A stretch of DNA of 64,000 nucleotides from Daucus carota subsp. sativus (GCF_001625215.2 NC_030381.2:5915131-5979130), one strand, 5' to 3'; numbered from the stretch's first letter, positions 35,948 through 47,957 are shown. Numbers and translations are program-made. The notes: generated by a model not told the origin, from the letters alone.

Positions 35948-37375
35948 GGGTGTTGCTAAATGCAGTAAATTTTTACTTCATGCAGTAACGACGAGTTACA
36001 TTTTTAACCTTCCACTAATTCGACTATTATTAAATGTAGCGTAGTCAGTCAAATATCATTAAATGCACTGCTCCGTTCACACAATCATCACACGAGAGTC
36101 CCAAAGTGTGAATGTTTTGCCTATACAAAATAATTTAACTATTTAGAAAAAAGATAAAAAAAAATAATTTAACTCGAAATTAATGACCTATACAAAATAA
36201 GAATCGTTAAAATTTATGATATTTATATGAAATTGTTCATTAAATAAATGGACGTATAAAATGTAGGTGACTGGGAATTAAAATGAGAGTTCATCGAAAA
36301 ATTCGAACAAAAAATATTTGAATGGATAAAATTACAAAATAATTAATACTTTGAATGAAAAATGAATAATATCATTTGATAAAAAAAACTCATAATATTT
36401 CTCCATAGATATTATTTCAACTATTGTCAATAATTTGTATTCAAAATATATTTATAAGTTTTATCATAATTATCACATATAAAATAATTAAGAAAATAAA
36501 TTTTAAATTCTATTTATTTATATTAGTGATCTTTAATTATTCATTATTAAAATTTTGTTGCAACTATATATATAATAAACTTTTAGTTATAATATGATTT
36601 TATAAATTATATGTACTAAATTCCTGAATAAATATTATAATATTTAAATTATGAATATAGGACTCTTTTAAATTTTTGTAAACTTATATGTTTATGTCAT
36701 ACAAAATAAAAATTTATAATAAATATATAATACTCCCTCCGTCCCAGTCATTTGTATACAAATGGCTGGGACACGGAGACCAAGAAACTGAGTAAGAAAT
36801 GAGTAAAGTTGGATGAAAATTGGGTATAGTGGTGGGACCCATTTATATTTAATAATAAATTTGAGATAGTGGAGGAAAGTAGTGGGTGTAATAGTGTTTA
36901 TATTATTATAGAATGGAGATAGTGGAAGAAAGTAGTTGGTGTAATGATGTTTTATATTATAAAAGTTTACTACTTTTGGAATGTATACAATTGATGGGAC
37001 GTCCCAAAAAGGAAACTGTATACAATTCATTGGGACGGAGGGAGTATAGAAGAATATGTCAAAATAATAACAATAAATATTTTTATAATAAATATTGTAC
37101 TGGTCAAGAATGAACACAGTTAATTCACGAAAATGATTAAATCAGTCTTTTTCCCAATCGTTATAAGAATACGAAGCTTTCGTAAGCTAAATTTTTGGAC
37201 TCAATCTCGTTAAACGCATTATAAACTGAAAAGAAATGGCCCATGAATGAGTGTATTGAATGCGGTACACAAAAAATTAAGCATGCACAGTAATTTAAAG
37301 AGTATTAACTGAAGAATATAATTGTAATCTCTGATTACTGCACCAAGTAAAATTTTACTGCATTTAGCAATCATG
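35948..37375. mobile_element. 1.43-kb inverted-repeat element in the A4 promoter
   Basis: The left end, gggtgttgctaaatgcag, pairs with ctgcatttagcaatcatg at the right; pairing extends to about 45 bp around a cagtaaatttttact core. Runs of 8-9 A on both sides could be the target duplication. The paralogous DNA before A3 (gtggtgctaaaattttgttcttgc, near 28,080) is continuous where this element sits. It contains a Stowaway element at 36733-37044 and no transposase gene. Mutator-like by arm type and duplication size; not proven. Confidence 0.75.
36733..37044. mobile_element. Stowaway MITE, 312 bp, nested
   Basis: CTCCCTCCGTCCC / GGGACGGAGGGAG ends, TA both sides. Lies inside the 35948-37375 element. 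Its body resembles the 31025-31326 copy in reverse orientation. Confidence 0.85.
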
Positions 37376-37428
37376 AAAAAAAAATTCTTGCTTTGTCTGC
37401 ATTATACAATTTCTTCGGCTTTTCTCTC

Positions 37429-37437
37429 TTTTATACC
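37429..37437 (+). promoter_or_regulatory. Candidate TATA box of CYP706-A4
   Basis: TTTTATACC, 81 bp before the start. Only about 55 bp separate it from the end of the 1.43-kb insert. Confidence 0.45.
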
Positions 37438-37509
37438 CTCACCTGTTACAAGCACATTTCTTTATTACCATTGTTGTTCTGCAATTATTAACAAGAAATT
37501 CATTACCAA

Positions 37510-39163
37510 ATGATCAAGGATATACAAGCTGTGATCTTTGATACTTGGTCATGGTTGTGGCTTCTGATCCACACAAACGACTCGGCCTATGCAGTTGCAG
37601 TCACAGTCACTGTCCTGCTTGTGTTTTCATTATTTTCTTGGATTTTTTTGAAGTCGAAAAAAATTAGCCCCCCATTGCCACCAGGTCCTAGAAGCTTTCC
37701 TTTAGTTGGGAACCTCTTGTCTCTTGATCCTAACCTGCACACCTATTTTGCCAGCCTTGGTAAGACTTATGGTCCGATTGTGACACTGTGGTTAGGCCAT
37801 AAGGTTGGCATCGTGATCAACTCGCCTGTAATAGCACGCGAGGTGCTTAAGGACCATGACACCACTTTTGCTAATCACGATATTCCAGTTGCAGGCTTTG
37901 AGTCCACTTATGGTGGCAAGGATATTGTGTCGACGCCCTACGGGTCAAAGTGGCGAATGTTGAGGAGGGTGGCTGCGAGTGAGATGCTCAGCAAGACTGC
38001 ACTGGACGCTGTTCATGGTTTTAGAAGAAAGGAGATTCGAGAGACTATTGGGCACTTGTACAGCCAGAAAGGGTTGCCAGTTGATGTCGGTGAGCAGATG
38101 TTCGTGACTTTAATGAATGTGATTACTAATATGATGTGGGGTGGCACAGTCAAGGGGGAAGACAGGGCTGGGCTTGGAACCAAGGTTCGGCTAATGGTGA
38201 GTGAGATGACCCAGCTGTTGGGTAAGCCTAATGTATCCGATTTTTACCCTGGTCTGGCCCGATTTGACCTTCAGGGAGTCCGGAAAAAGATGAAGGTATT
38301 GGCGAAGAAATTTGATAATATCTTGGAAACTGTGATCAAGAAAAGGCAAGAGATGGATGGAAAAGAAAGTCGTAAGGATTTTCTGCAGTTTCTATTGAAG
38401 TTAAAAGATACTCAAGATGCAAAAGAGCCTTTAAGCATGACCCGTCTTAAGTCCTTGCTCATGGTATGTTCTTAACTCTTTCGTCTTTTAATTGCACACA
38501 CAAGATTATGCCTTGATCACCACTAACAAGGTCTTTTAACAGAATATGTTGATTGGTGGGAGTGATCCAACTTCGAACTCAGTGGAGTTTGCCTTGGCTG
38601 AGATGATGAACAAACCGCAAATAATGCAAAAACTGCAAGAGGAGTTAGACAGTGTAGTGGGAAAAGACAACGTTGTCGAAGAGTCTCATCTTCCCAAGCT
38701 ACCTTACTTATATGCTGTTATGAAAGAGAATCTGAGATTACATCCTGTTTTGCCACTCATGGTACCTCACTGTCCAAGTGAGACATGTGTTGTTGGGGGG
38801 TACACGATCCCCAAAGGGTCTCGTGTTTTTGTAAATATTTGGTTGATACACAGGGATCCCAGCATTTGGGAAAACCCCCTGGAATTTATCCCAGAGAGAT
38901 TTTTGGATGGTTCATGGGATTATACTGGCCAAGATCTTAAATACTTCCCATTCGGGTCAGGAAGAAGAATTTGTGTAGGGGTTGCTATGGCTGAAAAGAT
39001 GTTCTTGTTCTCACTTGCGTCGCTGCTTCATTCCTTCGATTGGAAGCTCCCTGAGGGACAGAAATTAGATTTGTCAGAAACGCTTGGACTTGTGTTGAAG
39101 AAGCAAGTACCTCTTGTGCTCATTCCAACTCCGAGATTATCAAATCCTGAGCTCTACCAGTAA
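37510..39163 (+). CDS. CYP706: Cytochrome P450, CYP706 family (type A4), altered I-helix
   Basis: Exons 37510-38463 and 38543-39163, 524 aa, frame open. The intron is only 79 bp, because the MITE carried by A1-A3 is absent. It is the most diverged type-A gene. The exon-2 start reads NMLIGGSDPTSNS where the others have DMVVGGTDTTSNS, so the oxygen-activating Thr327 is Pro. Further changes: STPYGSKWRMLRRVAAS for WTPYGPKWRMLRRVCVS, AGFESTYGG in the B-C loop, KENLRLHP, and RRICVGVAMAE at the haem Cys462. ExxR, PERF and the Cys ligand stay. It may be a catalytically weak or changed enzyme, or a gene starting to decay. Its upstream region is cut by a 1.43-kb element. Confidence 0.85.
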
Positions 39164-40278
39164 CTAAGGCATGATGATATCTTCTGAGCATCAAAATTTG
39201 AACGCTTTTGCAGATTTATCAAAGTTAAAATCAATGTAAAATTCCCTGTAATATCCTGAAATACTCAATAAAATATATGCCTGCATGTTATTTGCTTTAG
39301 GTCCTTTTCCCGTCTTGCCTGGACCTCAGGCAACCCTTGGCCTTCACCTATCTCATTCCATTCAAGCAAACGTAACCCAAGTAATGATTAATTGTACGTA
39401 TTTTCTGTTAAATGTCCGCGTTCTTCTATGATAATTGGTAACTGTGCGTAAAACCTCTATTAACGGGAGCGAGAGAGATACCGCTAGAACAAGAGGTCTT
39501 TGGTTTCTTCAGATGAAGATGGAAAAATTGAACATATGTTCAAAATTTTGCAACGTGGGGTCGTTTAAGAAATCATCGTGCAGATATGTCGCCAGAGTTG
39601 GAAAAGAAAATTCAAGTATTTTCTGCAGAAACTGAACCAAACAAAATTGCAATTTACAATCTTTTGTAACTTTGTAAATCTTTCAAAATCCTTTCGGATT
39701 AGCAGAAGATAAAATTTGTAATTTAAAAACAGGCGTCGACTTAATCTATAATCATTAATTTACCCTGTAAAGATGCAAGCCCTAGAACTTTCAACTTAAC
39801 TCTAACAAACCTCGTATTAGAGTACTACGAGTTTTGAGAGGATAGGGTGTTATTCAGCAAGAATAAATTTTGATTCTATAAAGCTAATTTTTTTTTTTTT
39901 TTTTTTTGCCAAGAATAAAGCTAACGTTTGTAACGAGAAAGTACTGTCAATACTCAATAGTACCCAAGACTTGTATTAGAGTTGAGATCGGAACTATCTC
40001 ATCCTCCAACGACCCCAGCGAAGCACACGTTGATACCACGTTAGTCGCGGAAGGGCCAGGTCAGGTGCAAATGAATGAGTATGCATATGACTATGAGACA
40101 GCAAGAAGTGTGATGTTTGTGTGATACAATTAGACCAGTCAATAGTATCGCATGCTTTTCTGTATTTCCGTGTTTCGTATATTTAACGTAAAATTCATAA
40201 CCCTTCTTGTCAAGGATTCTTGTATCCAATCTCAAACCCGTATCTGTTTCGAAATGTGTCGTGTAATTTTCGTGTACA

Positions 40279-40280
<2 letters not shown>
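39164..40280. repeat. A4 3' flank, type-A pattern
   Basis: Repeats the order seen after A1: cttctgagcatc, cttgcctggacctcaggcaaccc, gggagcgagagagat at about 39,468, tgcaatttacaatctt, and gatctcatcctccaacgacccc at about 40,000. Short frames here are not genes. Confidence 0.65.
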
Positions 40281-40282
<2 letters not shown>

Positions 40283-40316
<34 letters not shown>

Positions 40317-40975
40317 GAAAGTTCTATGGAGACTGGATTATTTGGAGACTGCAGAGACCTAATCCTGGCCATCCAATTATTAAACATCCAACGAATGCAT
40401 ATATTTTGTCCTGCACGTTTGTTTTCTCTCCCTATCATGTCCTGCACTTCTAAATCGATGAACAACAAGCAGTACTTCTAAATTTTGCATAACATAAAAT
40501 AATAATTCCATAATATTGGTGTTCAATCACCGAAATCCTAACAAATAAAAATAATAATTGCATACAAAACAAAGATGTAGCTGGACACTGCTATGATTGT
40601 CACTGAACTCATTGTCATTGTCCTGCAACGAATTGAATTTGTTGCAAGACAAAATAACATTTAGATTTATCACAAATATGCGGGACAAATTATTAATATT
40701 ACATTACTAGAAATGCAGGACAAAAATAGTATAAATTACGAAGATAGTTTTGAATTAAAACTAAAACAAGAAATGCAGGACAAGAATATTAATAATACAT
40801 TACTAGAAATGCGGAACAAGAATAGTGTAAATTATTAATATTACATTACTAGAGATGCAGGACAAGAAATGCAGGATAAAGAATATTTAATCATGTCCAT
40901 TAATTGCTATATTATTTAACGGTAGATCTTGTAGTCTCTAATGACTCCAAAGTTTTTGGTCTCCATTGAGCCCAA

Positions 40976-41010
<35 letters not shown>
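40283..41010. mobile_element. TA-bounded inverted-repeat element (Micron-like)
   Basis: Bounded by (TA)n runs at 40283-40312 and 40979-41010. Just inside, gttctatggagac on the left pairs with gtctccattgagcccaac on the right. The interior has about five copies of an attactagaaatgcaggac phrase (40,705-40,880). MITEs sitting inside TA microsatellites are known as Micron elements; assignment is tentative. Confidence 0.5.
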
Positions 41011-41014
<4 letters not shown>

Positions 41015-41451
41015 AACAAAATTTAATTTGTCAGGAAATAGTCATCATTTTATAAAATTTTAATATCTTATTTAAGTTTAAATCTTTATATAATATGATT
41101 TATTCAATGTGATATTGCTTATTATCTTCATATATACTTAATAAATTATATATACCTACATATAATTGTAAGTTTTAATTTAAATTTGTTTTATTTTATT
41201 ATATTCTGTTTATTTAGACTAAACGGTAATTACTGAAATAATTGAAATAATAATGATATTTAATGTTAGTGGATCATATCCGGCTCATATTCAATGGATC
41301 ATAAACTATCCGGTTAAAAAATAAAAAATACGATACCGGATGATGGGTTTATTCCCAATAAAATGATTCCGGACTCAAATCTAAACAAGCTAAAAATGAT
41401 ATGATCTGATACTTGAGGATCCCGTATATCACCCGGATCATTTCACGGTGA

Positions 41452-41775
41452 AACACTTGTTTGATCACAGTGTCAATTGCTAAGAAATTCCACACTCATG
41501 ACTTGAGTTGTGTGAACGTACGTTAAGCAGCCTTATTTGATCATAGCCAACTGCAACTTGTTAAGCCCAAGTCGGTCAAGGTCACAGTTTGACAGTTAAG
41601 CTTCTAAGTAGTAGAATTTTTCATCACTTAAGGTTAGCCCAAATTATCTTCTTCGAAATTTATCTGCATAGAATACTATAACACAGTGGAACAAGGAGAA
41701 GCAAGGCGTATTTCTTATATAGATGATACTGCAAATCAGAAGATACCAATAAGGCGGGGTTGAGTAGAAATACTA
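41452..41775. repeat. Shared non-coding block, copy 2
   Basis: Matches 31,730-32,010 (acacttgtttgatcacagtg onward). Its first part is missing, the junction lying next to the TA-bounded element region. Followed by the gctcgag block and gene B1. Confidence 0.7.
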
Positions 41776-42779
41776 CTTAGTTTTTACGACGAGACACGTA
41801 TTTAAGTTTTTTCATGAATCGACATGTTTGCAAACAATCTTGAGTTCTGGTTGTTAAGACTTGGCTTAGCTTGGTTGTTTGAAACTCGAGCTCAAATTCA
41901 AACATAAAAAGTTATTCGTTAAACAAACAATCTCGAGCCGAGCATTTACAATTGTGATTGAGCTCATCTTGGACTTTAAAATCGAAAAAAGTTGCATATA
42001 TCCTAATCTTTTTAATATGTTACACTTTAATATACGAATCGTGAATCCTTTCGTAGATTTATTGATGTTTGATGTTGCAATTTGAATTGAAATTGATTTA
42101 TAGTTGGGTTAATTGGGCTTATATTTTTATTTATAGAGTCATATTATATTATTAATGAGATGTTCATGAATAAACTCGACTTTTGCTCAACTCGCTAGTG
42201 TTTGGTAAGAGCTCGACTAAGGCTCAATTTTTTAAGGAATTTGAGCTCGCGTTCATGCGATAAAAAAACTCGGCTCAGTTTAGCTCTTCGGAAAGAAAAA
42301 ATTGAGCTCGGCTCGACTCATGAATAGCCTAGTGTCATGACTTAAAATTTCACTGATTTTCCTGGGAGAGACTTCAATTTGGGTCTGTACCTCCTTAGTT
42401 CCGCCACTGGTCCACCACTGTGCTGAAATCAAAAGCTGAAGTGGACAAAAATTATAATGTCAATGCAATCAAACGACTTATAAAATACGTTATTATAATT
42501 AAACTGATTTATACTCTTATCAATAAGAATCTGATTGCGATTGCTGATAGTTATATTTCCCTCTTAATTGTATACACTGGGAAACGGGGACGCGGTTAAA
42601 AATTTATTCAGAAAAAGAAAATTTTAAATATAAATTATAGAGCTTTACTTTATAGGAGCATTAAAGTGTGTGCAGCGCAGCGAAAAGAAAACCTATAGAA
42701 ATGAGTGGGACAGAACGAGGATTATTGTAGCGGCCTAGCAGGCAACTTCCACAACTATGGCACAACTACTTTCCAAGTC

Positions 42780-42788
42780 TATATATAC
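42780..42788 (+). promoter_or_regulatory. Candidate TATA box of CYP706-B1
   Basis: TATATATAC in a ccaagtctatatatactct context, 119 bp before the start. B2 has the same motif and context at 50050. Confidence 0.55.
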
Positions 42789-42898
42789 TCTCTGTACCAG
42801 ATACTCGTACACATCACTAGTACAAACATCCTCAGTTTGAGTATATCATCTCCGGCTTGATATATTCTTCGATTAACCGAATAAACCTCCTTAATCAA

Positions 42899-44527
42899 AT
42901 GTTTCAGGAACAACTAATCAACCTGTCTGATGCATGGTTATGGTGGGGAAATTTTCGCAACATGAACATTCATGCATGCATACTAATAACCACCCTTCTT
43001 GTGATTTCATGGTTCGCAGTTTTCATCAATTTGAAAAAGACTAGCCCTCCATTACCACCAGGCCCCAGAGGCTTGCCGCTGGTTGGAAACCTCCTGTCTA
43101 TCGACCCTGACAACCTCCACACATATTTTGCGAATCTAGCCAAGACCTATGGTCCAATCATGAAACTTCAGCTAGGCCGAAAGGTATGTATCGTGGTCAG
43201 TTCACCTTCCTTGGCACGCGAAGTGTTTAAGGAGCAAGAAATCAACTTTATTAACCGTGATGTCACAGCAGCGGGCATTGAGGGCTCGTATGGTGGTACG
43301 GACATTGTGTGGACACCATACGGGCCTGAATGGCGAATGTTGAGGAAGGTTTGTGTGCATGAGATGCTGAGTAACAGTACACTAGACTCTGTTTATGGTC
43401 TAAGAAGAAGGGAGATCAGACAGACGGTTCAGTACATATACAGCCAAATCGGTTCACCAGTTAATGTAGGTGAACAGATGTTTTTGACAATTATGAATGT
43501 GATTACTAACATGATGTGGGGTAGTACAGTTAAGGGAGAAGAAAGGGCTGTGCTTGGAACAAAGTTTAGGCAAGTGGTTAATGAAATTGCTGAGCTGTTG
43601 GGGAGGCCTAATGTATCGGATTTTTATCCTGGTCTGGCTACATATGATCTTCAAGGGATCCAGAAGAAGATGAGTGGCTTGATAAAGAGGTTTGATGATA
43701 TCTTTGAAACCGTCATCAGTGAAAGGCAGAAATTGGAAGGACAAGAAGGGATTAAGGATTTTATGGAGTGTTTGTTGAAGTTAAAAAGTGATCCAGACAC
43801 GAAAGTTCCTTTTACCATGACCCATATTAAGGCCTTGCTCATGGTATCTGCTAATCTCCTTTTGCTTTTAAAACAGAAATATTTATATATCTACGCTATT
43901 TTATAAATCTGACAAGATCTTGGAACAGGATATGGTGGTTGGTGGAAGTGAGACAACCTCGAACACAATGGAGTTTGCGTTGGCTGAGTTGATAAACAAA
44001 CCACAAGTAATGCAAAAAGTTCAAGAAGAGTTGCAGAGTGTAGTTGGAGACGATGCCACAGACTACCTTACTTATATGCAGTTATGAAAGAGACTCTTAG
44101 GCTACATGCTGTTATACCGCTCATGGTGCCTCGTTGTCCTACTGAGACGAGTGTTGTTGGTGGCTACACAGTTCCAAAAGGAGCCCGTGTTTTTATAAAC
44201 GTATGGTCTATACACCGGGATCCTAGCATATGGGAAAGACCTCTGGAATTCGATCCTGAGAGATTTTTGAATGATAAATGGGATCACAGTGGCAAAAATT
44301 TTAGTTACTTCCCATTTGGATCAGGACGGAGAATTTGTGCTGGGATTACTATGGCTGAAAGGATGTTCTTGCTTTCGCTTGCATCACTAGTGCATTCGTT
44401 TAACTGGAACCTCCCGGAAGGAATGAAAATTGATTTATCTGAGAAGTTCGGGATTGTGTTGAAGAAAAAAATACCTCTTGTTGCTATTCCAACACCAAAA
44501 CTATCCAAACTTGAGCTCTACCAGTAA
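42899..44527 (+). pseudogene. CYP706: CYP706 P450 pseudogene (type B1), 22-base deletion
   Basis: Exon 1, 42899-43843, is open (315 codons); start chosen by match to B2 (MFQEQLINLSDAWLW against MYQENLINVSDAWLW). The intron is 85 bp and exon 2 starts at 43929. Around 44057-44062 the sequence has lost 22 bases relative to B2 (the part coding for about ...MVEESHIH...), which shifts the frame to a TGA at 44085-44087. The frame then stays open from 44084 to 44527 and still codes ExxR, PERF and FPFGSGRRICAG. The broken product would end soon after the I-helix (GGSETT) and lack the haem Cys. The good preservation of the rest suggests recent loss. Confidence 0.85.
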
Positions 44528-44670
44528 ACAGGATAGTCCATGCATCATGCTCTTCCTATTTCCTAGTCAAAACCTGAAACAAATAACCTTTTCTTGTACA
44601 AATCACTTTATATAATTAGCCAAAAATAAAGGAAATCACCATTATCGTTTTTACTTGGAATAAAAATAAT

Positions 44671-44811
44671 CTCTACACCGGGATCCTAGCAATTGGGAAA
44701 GCCCTCTGGAATTTATTCCTGAGATTTTTGGATGATAAATTGGATTACAGTGGCAAAAAATCTAGTTAATCCCATTTGGAATGGACGGAGAATTTGTGCT
44801 GGGATTACTAC
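44671..44811 (+). pseudogene. CYP706 exon-2 relic 1
   Basis: Short decayed copy of the exon-2 stretch running from the HRDPSIWE region to the haem loop (caccgggatcctagc, then gagaatttgtgctgggatta). It has lost frame and both flanks of the gene. A sister relic is at 52275, in the same place between a B and a C gene. Confidence 0.75.
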
Positions 44812-45444
44812 GACAAAGCAAATATTAAAGAAAATGTGAAATTTTTATTGCCCAAGGTTCTTAAATCTGCTACCAGCAGGAATAGTGTTAAATTTGTTTA
44901 TTTATTTATTTTGAAAGAGGTATAGTGTTAAATTGTTTTACTTAAAATAAATTAACCAGGGAATATGTTCCTGTGTCCCTAACATTGTAAACTAAATAAC
45001 TAATAAATGAAACTTCAAGAAGACAGACTTGTATTAAATATCAGTAAGTAAATAACTAACAGATGAATGTCTTAAGAAAGTAAACGTTCATTTTTAGTAA
45101 ATATATCCTATACTATTTTTTCTAGTTTCTGCAATTTTGTAACCTAAACAAAGTGATAATTTCCTTATTAAATAAGAACAAGAACTGCTTTAATGTTTTA
45201 ACTTCTTGCATAAAGTTCAAAATAATATGTAGCCCCCCCCCCCCCCAGAAAATTGGAAAGATATGTCTGAGGTTAGTGTGTTAAAAGTTGATCTTTGTGG
45301 ATGAGCATTTAAGTCTTCTTTTCAGAGCCAAGTTATATGGATAATACCATTTGAAGAAGTCTTTTAGGCGTTTGGCCCCATAATCTTACATCAGTCTCTT
45401 CAGCTAATCTCTATAACCAAATATTTCAGAAAACACAAACCACT

Positions 45445-47186
45445 ATGTCTGATGCATGGTCATGGTGGTTGCTTATGTTCAAAACGAGTGACTTCGCCTA
45501 TGCGATTACAGTAACAGCCACGGTCCTGCTAGTCATTTCATTAATTATTTTGATATCTACCAAGACAAAAAAGATAAGCCCACCATTGCCACCAGGCCCC
45601 AAAAGCTTGCCTTTAGTTGGTAACCTCCTTTCCCTTGACCCTGACCTCCACATATATTTTACAACCCTTGGTAAGACTTATGGTCCAATTGTGACGCTCT
45701 GGCTAGGCCATAAGGTTGGCATCGTGATCAACTCGCCTGTGTTGGCAAGTGAAGTGCTCAAACACCAGGACACAATCTTCGCTAATCGTGATGTCCCAGC
45801 TGCAGCCAATGAGGTTTATGGTGGCAAGGATATCGTGTGGACACCATACGGGCCTAAGTGGCGAATGTTGAGGAGGGTGTCTGTGATTGAGATGCTTAGC
45901 AAAAGTACATTAGACTCTTTTCATGAACTTAGACGAAGGGAGATCAGACAGACTATGGGGTATTTCTACAGTCGGGTTGGGTTGCCAGTTGATATAGGTG
46001 AACAGATGTTTTTGACTACTATGAATGTAGTTACTAGTATGATGTGGGGTGGTACAGTCAAGGGGCATGACAGGGCTCGGCTTGGAACAGAGTTAAGGCT
46101 TGTGGTAAATGGGATGATTCAGCTGTTGGGGATGCCTAATATATCTGATTTCTACCCAGGTCTAGCTCGGTTTGATCTTCAAGGGGTTCGTAAAAAGATG
46201 AAGGTGTTGGCAAAACAATTTGATGATATTTTTGAGACTGCAATCAAACGGAGGCAGGAAATGAAAGCACAAGAGGGTAGCAAGGATTTTTTACAGTTTT
46301 TGTTAAAGTTAAAAGATGATCAAGAAGCAAAAATGCCACTTACAATGACCGAACTCAAAGCCCTGCTCATGGTATGTGCTTATCTACTAACTCTTTTACA
46401 TATATCAGGATTTCACTCATTACTTAACTACGAGCTTGAATTTGAATGATATAATTAGCTGAAGTTTATGATTAAACCAAGTATCTGATGTGATATTAGA
46501 GCTATATGTGCTCCATTAGTATAGTCAAGATTTAGTCCGAGTATATCTTACGAGTGTTGAAACAGGATATGGTGACCGGGGGGACTGATACAACTTCTAA
46601 CTCATTGGAGTTTGCCTTGGCTGAAATGATGAACAAACCACAAATAATTCAAAAAGTGCAAGAAGAGCTGGATATTGTAGTGGGGAGAAATAACATGGTA
46701 GAAGAATCTCAACTTCCCAAGCTACCTTATTTATATGCTGTTATGAAAGAGGTTCTGAGATTACATCCTATTTTGCCACTCTTGGTGCCTCACTGTCCAA
46801 GTGAGACATGTGTTGTTGGTGGCTACACAGTTCCCAAAGGGTCTCGTGTTTTCATAAATGTATGGTCAATACACCGTGATCCTAGCATTTGGGAAAAGCC
46901 ACTGGAATTTATCCCAGAGAGATTTTTGGATGGTCAATGGGATTATAGTGGCAAAGATTTCAAGTACTTCCCATTCGGTTCTGGACGAAGAATTTGTGCA
47001 GGGATTGCTATGGCTGAAAACATGTTCTTGTTTTCACTTGCATCCCTGCTGCATTCATTTGACTGGAAGCTCCCCGAAGGACAGAAGTTAGATTTGTCAG
47101 AGAGGTTTGGGATTGTGTTGAAGAAGAAAGTACCTCTTGTTCTTATTCCAACGCCAAGATTATCCAATCCTGAGCTCTATCAGTAA
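45445..47186 (+). CDS. CYP706: Cytochrome P450, CYP706 family (type C1)
   Basis: Exons 45445-46371 and 46566-47186 with a 194-bp intron, 515 aa. The start MSDAWSWWLL is shared with C2. The membrane helix is near residues 17-38, followed by KKISPPLPPGPK. Landmarks: WTPYGPKWRMLRR, I-helix GGTDTT, KEVLR, PERF, and FPFGSGRRICAG with Cys453. It differs from C2 in the B-C loop: AAANEVYGG is one residue shorter than C2's AAGEEATYGG. This loop is substrate-recognition site 1 in P450s, so specificity may differ. Other changes are RRVSVIEML for RRVCVSEML and GHDRARLG for GDDRAGLG. Frame and motifs are intact. Confidence 0.92.
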
Positions 47187-47390
47187 GTAAGGGTTGATAT
47201 ATTTAGAGCATTGAGTTATTTCTTATAAGCTGTTGTTTATCAAAGTGAAACCGATGATTAATAATGAAAAATTCCTGTAATATTCTAATATGAAGAACAA
47301 AATTTATTTGAGCTAATTATTTGGCAAATACCCCCTCTCCTTTCGGCTATCGTACAAAAGAAAGTTAATTATTTGAGCTAGTGAAAGAAA

Positions 47391-47668
47391 TTATGACAGT
47401 GGCCGGACCAGTTGCCCTGTCACTAGGAGATCCACTACTGGTTTCTGTATTCTGGTGGGAAACTCAATCCAAGAATTAGTCAGTGTATGAGATTAAATGC
47501 AGAGGCTGAATATAGAGCCATGGCTTTGAAGGACATGGGACTCAAACATCTACCTCCTACCATTCTGCAGCGTGACAATAAACTGCTATTGCTATTGTAG
47601 CTAATCCAGTTCTTCATGGAAAAACTAAACATATTGAAGTGGACTGTCACGTTCATTCAGAGTTATGA
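47391..47668 (+). mobile_element. Ty1/Copia pol (RNase H end) fossil fragment
   Basis: Reads as the last part of a Copia-type polyprotein: a TRRSTTGF-like segment, AEAEYRAMA, and a KTKHIEVDCH-like segment. No long terminal repeats or other domains are next to it, and the fragment is broken. It lies between the 3' flank of C1 and an orphan type-A 3' flank. Old, judged by decay. Confidence 0.8.
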
Positions 47669-47957
47669 TATATTGTGAGCATCAAATTATATGTTGTGCG
47701 CTTTTGCAGCTTTATCAAAATTAAAATTAGGAATAATGATGTAAATTCGTGAAATCTTCTGAAATATACGTGCAGAAGAAAATATAATATTTATTTGCTT
47801 CGAGGTCCTCTTACCATCTTGCCTGGATCTTGGACAACCCTTGGTATCCACCTATCTCATTTAATTCAAGCAAACCTAACTTAAGTAACGATTGATTTTA
47901 TTATGTTCTGTTATATGTCTGTGTTTTCTTATGATTATTATAGGCAACTGTCCATAG
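47669..47957 (+). pseudogene. Orphan type-A CYP706 3' flank
   Basis: Matches the region just downstream of the A-gene stop codons (gtgagcatcaaatt, cttctgaaatatac, accatcttgcctgg, gttctgttatatgtctg) but has no P450 coding sequence before it. The matching gggagcgagagagat block appears at about 48,988 after an insertion of about 1 kb. Best read as the footprint of a deleted A gene. Confidence 0.65.

Noticed and set aside
45233-45247. Run of about 14 C
   Set aside because: The matching place before C2 (52856) has a shorter C run, so it looks like simple homopolymer growth or a base-calling problem.
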